From positions 1 to 8,716 of the forward strand of contig JAEOSA010000075.1 of assembly GCA_016840595.1 (NCBI GenBank): DNA of 8,716 bases. The letters are read 5' to 3'. Both the position numbers and the translations under genes were made by a program. This DNA is from Candidatus Hermodarchaeota archaeon (lineage in GTDB: Archaea > Asgardarchaeota > Hermodarchaeia > Hermodarchaeales > Hermodarchaeaceae). A model generated the notes under the pieces. The model searched no databases, was not told the DNA's origin, and saw only the letters and a list, made by a program, of their open reading frames with translations. Positions 5,539 to 8,716 of this stretch are shown here, in pieces (position 1 is the stretch's first letter; every line of letters begins with the position of its first letter).

Positions 5539-7056
5539 ATGAGTGAACGATCATATAAGCATCGACTAAGCTGGCTTGAACGGGCAAGCGGTGTTTGGAA
5601 ACGTTACAGAGAAGTTAAACAGGGTATTTTTGGCATTACGCTAGTAGTCATTTTCATTGGCATGGCCCTATTTGCACCGATCTTGTTTCCCCAATATCCT
5701 GAAGGATTTCAAAATCGTATTGGACCAAACTTCGCAGCACCTCAATGGCTGTCTTGGACATACCCAAGCGATTTGACAAATCATATTAATGCACCGACAA
5801 TGAATTTTATTCCAGATCCCTTTTTTGAAACCGATGATGCATGGGTTATTGATAATTCAAGCGCAATTTCTTCGTGGGAGTGGGGTGGACCGTCACAAAC
5901 CATATATCAGGACGAACCAAGCCCGGGGCGTTCACTAGTTCTTATAGTGTCAGATACCAATGCCAGCGAGACCTATAGGGATGAGCAAATCACGGCCACA
6001 ACCTATTTTGAATGGGACTACAGCACACCTGCACTAGCCTATGTGTATTGGACTATTGAATTTGAAATTACAGGCAATCTTACTACACAATCGATTGACC
6101 CTTACTTCGAGCTCCTCAATCCCAACCTTTACAATGGCACCAGCCCCCCTGCACCTGTGTGGTATCAATATCCTGTATACCCTCCCTATCCAACCGAGTG
6201 GCAACTATACCGAGGATTTATCGTGTCACCAGTTATGACTCGTGCCTTTAAACCTGGTCAAACCATTGGATGGCAAATTACCTTGAATATCTCTGAGACT
6301 AACCCAACACGTATGGGCGAAATCAGGTGGTCTGTGAGTGATGTACAATTGACGCCCTACGGTAACTTCTGGGGTATCTTGGGAACCGGTGATGAAGGAT
6401 TAGATGCCATGGCTCAACTGTTCTGGGGTGCTCAAATCTCTCTGTTTATTGGATTTGTAGCTACTTTCCTCGGAGTGGCAGTTGGGCTTCTTCTTGGACT
6501 TTCCTCTGGATACTTTGGTGGTGCTGTGGATGAAGTTATCATGCGTGTAGTGGACTTCTTTATCATCATGCCTGGACTTCCTATCATGATGATATTGGCA
6601 GCACTAATGGGGAGTAGTCTAGGAATCGTGGTCTTTGTCCTTGCGCTGTTCGCGTGGCCTGCTCCAGCTAGGGTAATTAGGTCACAAGTTCTTGTTGAGA
6701 AGGAAAAGGCCTATGTGGAAGCTGCAAAGGCTGCAGGAGCTGGGGATGTCTACTTGATATTTCGACATGTCTTTCCCAACGTTCTTACGCTAGTGTTTGT
6801 TCAATTGGCTACTGGTGTTTCAGGTGCAATTCTTTCTGAAGCTGGGCTTGCTTTCCTAGGCTTAACGCCACCCCACTTAGTCTCTTGGGGTCGAATGCTT
6901 CAGTCTGCCTATCTAAATGGAGCAATGGGACAGGTTCCGCCTGCCTGGTGGTTCTTTTTGCCTCCAGGATTGTGTATTGGATTGATTTCCATGGGATTTG
7001 TCTTCGTGGGATATGCTGTGGATAAAGCATTAAATCCACGATTAAGGAGATTGTAG
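5539..7056 (+). CDS. dppC: Dpp/Opp-type ABC transporter permease, DppC family, with a carbohydrate-binding-module-like insert
   Basis: This is the second channel subunit of the importer. At 505 aa it is far longer than the usual 280-320 for DppC. Residues 28-50 are the first helix (QGIFGITLVVIFIGMALFAP). The next family block, GTGDEGLDAMAQLFWGAQIS, starts only at 282 instead of about 30-60 residues later. The core helices follow, then the ATPase coupling loop EAAKAAGAGDVYLIFRHVFP at 394-413 and a typical end (AVDKALNPRLRRL). The extra residues, about 89-273, are outside the cell. They start NFIPDPFFETDDAW and end IRWSVSDVQLTP, as jelly-roll carbohydrate-binding modules often do, are beta-rich and aromatic, and hold five N-glycosylation sequons. 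The ATG is supported by GGTGG seven bases upstream. It heads the plus-strand operon; dppD starts 12 bases after its stop. Permease identity is certain, insert identity inferred. Confidence 0.95.
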   Translation: MSERSYKHRLSWLERASGVWKRYREVKQGIFGITLVVIFIGMALFAPILFPQYPEGFQNRIGPNFAAPQWLSWTYPSDLTNHINAPTMNFIPDPFFETDDAWVIDNSSAISSWEWGGPSQTIYQDEPSPGRSLVLIVSDTNASETYRDEQITATTYFEWDYSTPALAYVYWTIEFEITGNLTTQSIDPYFELLNPNLYNGTSPPAPVWYQYPVYPPYPTEWQLYRGFIVSPVMTRAFKPGQTIGWQITLNISETNPTRMGEIRWSVSDVQLTPYGNFWGILGTGDEGLDAMAQLFWGAQISLFIGFVATFLGVAVGLLLGLSSGYFGGAVDEVIMRVVDFFIIMPGLPIMMILAALMGSSLGIVVFVLALFAWPAPARVIRSQVLVEKEKAYVEAAKAAGAGDVYLIFRHVFPNVLTLVFVQLATGVSGAILSEAGLAFLGLTPPHLVSWGRMLQSAYLNGAMGQVPPAWWFFLPPGLCIGLISMGFVFVGYAVDKALNPRLRRL

Positions 7057-7068
7057 GAGAAAACGAGA

Positions 7069-8076
7069 ATGTCATTGAAAGTTGAGGATCTTAAAGTCTA
7101 CTACTGTATGCGACGTGGTGATTGCCGCGCAGTCGAAGATGTAACCTTCGAAATTGCGAAAGGAGATGCTGTCGGACTCGTCGGTGAATCTGGCTGCGGA
7201 AAAAGTACCGTAGCCTTTGCCATCCTGCGCATGTTACCGTCGCCCGGTGAAATCATGGGCGGCCATATCTATTTCGAAGGTCAAGATATTGCTGCCATGG
7301 ATGATGATGCGATTCGTGAATTTCGTTGGACTCAAATCGCTATGGTCTTCCAAGGCGCGATGAATGCTCTCAATCCTATTCTCCGCGTAAGCGACCAAAT
7401 CACTGAAGCCATGCTCAAACATAACAGAGAATTATCCAAGGATGAAGCTGTTGAAAAAACTCGAGAACTCTTCAAACTCGTAGGTATGGATCCCGACCGA
7501 ATTAATCACTATCCTTTCGAATTTAGTGGTGGAATGAAACAACGTGCCATGATTGTGATGGCTCTGGCGTGTGATCCCAAATTCCTCATTGCTGACGAAC
7601 CTACTACTGCGCTTGATGTTACTGTTCAGGCACAAATTATGCAACTATTACGCCGACTTTCTGACGAATTAGGCATCACCCTCATGCTCATCACGCACGA
7701 CCTCTCAGTCGTGGCAGAAACCTGTCGTAACGTAATCATCATGTACGCTGGAAAAATCGTGGAAACTGGCGCAGTAGTTGAAATCTTCCAAAAACCCTGG
7801 CACCCCTACGCACAAGGACTCATCGCATCAATTCCCTCAATCGAACGATCCCATGATCAAACCCTAGCGTCAATCCCAGGGTCTCCACCCAACCTCTTAG
7901 ACCCACCACAAGGGTGTCGTTTCCATCCTCGGTGTAAATTTGCCCAAAACCTGTGTAAAAAGGAAGATCCGGTCTTACTCGAGGTGAGTCCTGGTCACAA
8001 AGCAGCTTGTCATCTAGCAACTGGAAAAATCAAGGATAGTATCTGGCGTCCTGGAAAGGAGGTTGCAATACTATGA
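7069..8076 (+). CDS. dppD: Dpp/Opp-type ABC transporter ATPase, DppD family
   Basis: This is one of the two ATPases that power the importer on the cytoplasmic face. Its 335 aa are a normal DppD length. All ABC motifs are intact: Walker [10 protein letters not shown] (39-47), Q-loop glutamine in [11 protein letters not shown] (Q95), signature FSGGMKQR (152-159), Walker B FLIADEP (172-178) with catalytic E177, D-loop ALD (181-183) and switch histidine H210. The C-terminal oligopeptide-transporter extension holds four cysteines, C283, C289, C296 and C314, in the pattern known in DppD-type proteins to bind a [4Fe-4S] cluster. The ATG at 7069 has GGAGA eight bases upstream. It follows dppC by 12 bases, and its stop overlaps the dppF start (ATGA), which indicates translational coupling. 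Confidence 0.96.
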   Translation: MSLKVEDLKVYYCMRRGDCRAVEDVTFEIAKGDAVGLVGESGCGKSTVAFAILRMLPSPGEIMGGHIYFEGQDIAAMDDDAIREFRWTQIAMVFQGAMNALNPILRVSDQITEAMLKHNRELSKDEAVEKTRELFKLVGMDPDRINHYPFEFSGGMKQRAMIVMALACDPKFLIADEPTTALDVTVQAQIMQLLRRLSDELGITLMLITHDLSVVAETCRNVIIMYAGKIVETGAVVEIFQKPWHPYAQGLIASIPSIERSHDQTLASIPGSPPNLLDPPQGCRFHPRCKFAQNLCKKEDPVLLEVSPGHKAACHLATGKIKDSIWRPGKEVAIL

Positions 8077-8716
8077 GTAAAGGACAAAAGCCCATCGTTT
8101 CCTGTCGTGGTCTCAGGAAATGGTTCCCCGTGAGCGCGGGTTTCTTCTCCCAACTGATGGGCGGCGAAGTCTGGCTCAAAGCCGTCGACGGAGTCGACTT
8201 AGACATCTACCCTGAAGAGCTCTATTGTCTAGCCGGTGAATCTGGGTGTGGAAAAACTACTACTGGTAAATTACTCATTGGGCTCCTCGAACCTACCGAT
8301 GGAATAGTAGAATTTGAAGGTCATGATCTCAACGAAATTAGTCGGGGAGGACTTCGAACTTTACGGGCCCGAATGCAAACTATCTTTCAGGATCCCTATT
8401 CCTCGCTAAATCCTCGATTAAGCCTCTATGACACGGTTTCAGAACCCCTGCGATTGAACAAAATTGCTACCTCCGGTGAAGACGAAGAAGCCCGTGTCAT
8501 CAGAGCACTGGAAGCTGTACAATTGGTTCCACCCGAAGAATTTACATTCCGCTACCCTCACGAGCTTAGTGGTGGACAACGTCAGCGTGTTGCTATTGCC
8601 CGTGCAATCGTTGTGAATCCCGCATTCATTGTCGCTGATGAACCTGTGTCCATGCTCGACGTATCAATTCGGTCAGAAATCCTTAACCTATTGGAAAACA
8701 TTCGCCGGGAATTCCA
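8073..8716 (+). CDS. dppF: Dpp/Opp-type ABC transporter ATPase, DppF family, N-terminal part (runs off right edge)
   Basis: This is the second ATPase of the pair, of which 214 residues lie in the window. Visible motifs are Walker [10 protein letters not shown] (55-63), Q-loop Q106 in [12 protein letters not shown], signature LSGGQRQR (165-172), and Walker B FIVADEP (185-191) with E190, then the D-loop MLD (194-196). The switch histidine and C-terminal extension lie past the edge. The [10 protein letters not shown] segment (16-25) before Walker A and [10 protein letters not shown] are typical of DppF/OppF and separate it from DppD. The ATG overlaps the dppD stop by four bases and has a near-perfect AAAGGAGGT ribosome binding site (8055-8063) ten bases upstream, the strongest in the window. 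Confidence 0.95.
   Translation, partial: MSKGQKPIVSCRGLRKWFPVSAGFFSQLMGGEVWLKAVDGVDLDIYPEELYCLAGESGCGKTTTGKLLIGLLEPTDGIVEFEGHDLNEISRGGLRTLRARMQTIFQDPYSSLNPRLSLYDTVSEPLRLNKIATSGEDEEARVIRALEAVQLVPPEEFTFRYPHELSGGQRQRVAIARAIVVNPAFIVADEPVSMLDVSIRSEILNLLENIRREF

Noticed and set aside
5803..6357. DppC insert as an intein or a mobile element
   Set aside because: There are no intein splice residues or homing endonuclease motifs and no terminal or flanking repeats. The insert keeps frame, sits in an external loop and has beta-domain features.
6809..7075. Minus-strand frame spanning the end of dppC and the start of dppD
   Set aside because: It runs antisense to conserved permease sequence and has no independent support; the same applies to minus-strand frames at 7234-7422, 7432-7644 and 7820-8020.

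Overview
The window reads as archaeal DNA of moderate GC content. The evidence is AT-rich TATA-like boxes about 25 bp before inferred transcript starts, a solute-binding protein held by a C-terminal membrane helix with a short basic tail, many N-glycosylation sequons in the extracellular parts, and TTG/GTG starts with GGTG-type ribosome binding sites. The protein style resembles Asgard (Thorarchaeota-like) or other uncultured archaea. That placement is an impression from the sequence and was not tested.

The content is essentially one complete oligopeptide/oligosaccharide-type (Dpp/Opp, family 5) ABC importer, laid out in an unusual way. On the minus strand, reading right to left, are permease dppB, two small multi-helix membrane proteins of unknown function (146 and 103 aa), a 245-bp gap with a promoter, the solute-binding protein, a hairpin plus T-tract, and the start of another membrane protein that leaves the window at base 1. 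On the plus strand, from 5539 to the right edge, are permease dppC and the ATPases dppD and dppF (dppF is cut by the window end). Between the two halves (4471-5538) lie a small plus-strand two-helix protein and a minus-strand secreted or anchored beta-rich protein, with a divergent promoter region in front of dppC.

Two protein architectures stand out. First, the solute-binding protein has its conserved blocks in swapped order: the half normally at the C-terminus comes first and the half normally at the N-terminus comes second. It looks like a circular permutation cut at a domain boundary, with a signal peptide in front and a membrane anchor behind. Second, DppC carries about 185 extra residues in its first extracellular loop that look like a carbohydrate-binding-module (jelly-roll) domain. 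Together they suggest an importer whose extracellular capture apparatus has been remodelled, possibly for glycans or glycopeptides.

Inferred mechanism: the anchored binding protein captures substrate outside the cell, DppB and DppC form the channel, DppD and DppF hydrolyse ATP, and the DppC insert may add a second binding site or a dock for the binding protein. The small membrane proteins are accessory candidates by position only. No tRNA, rRNA, CRISPR array, insertion sequence or origin was seen.
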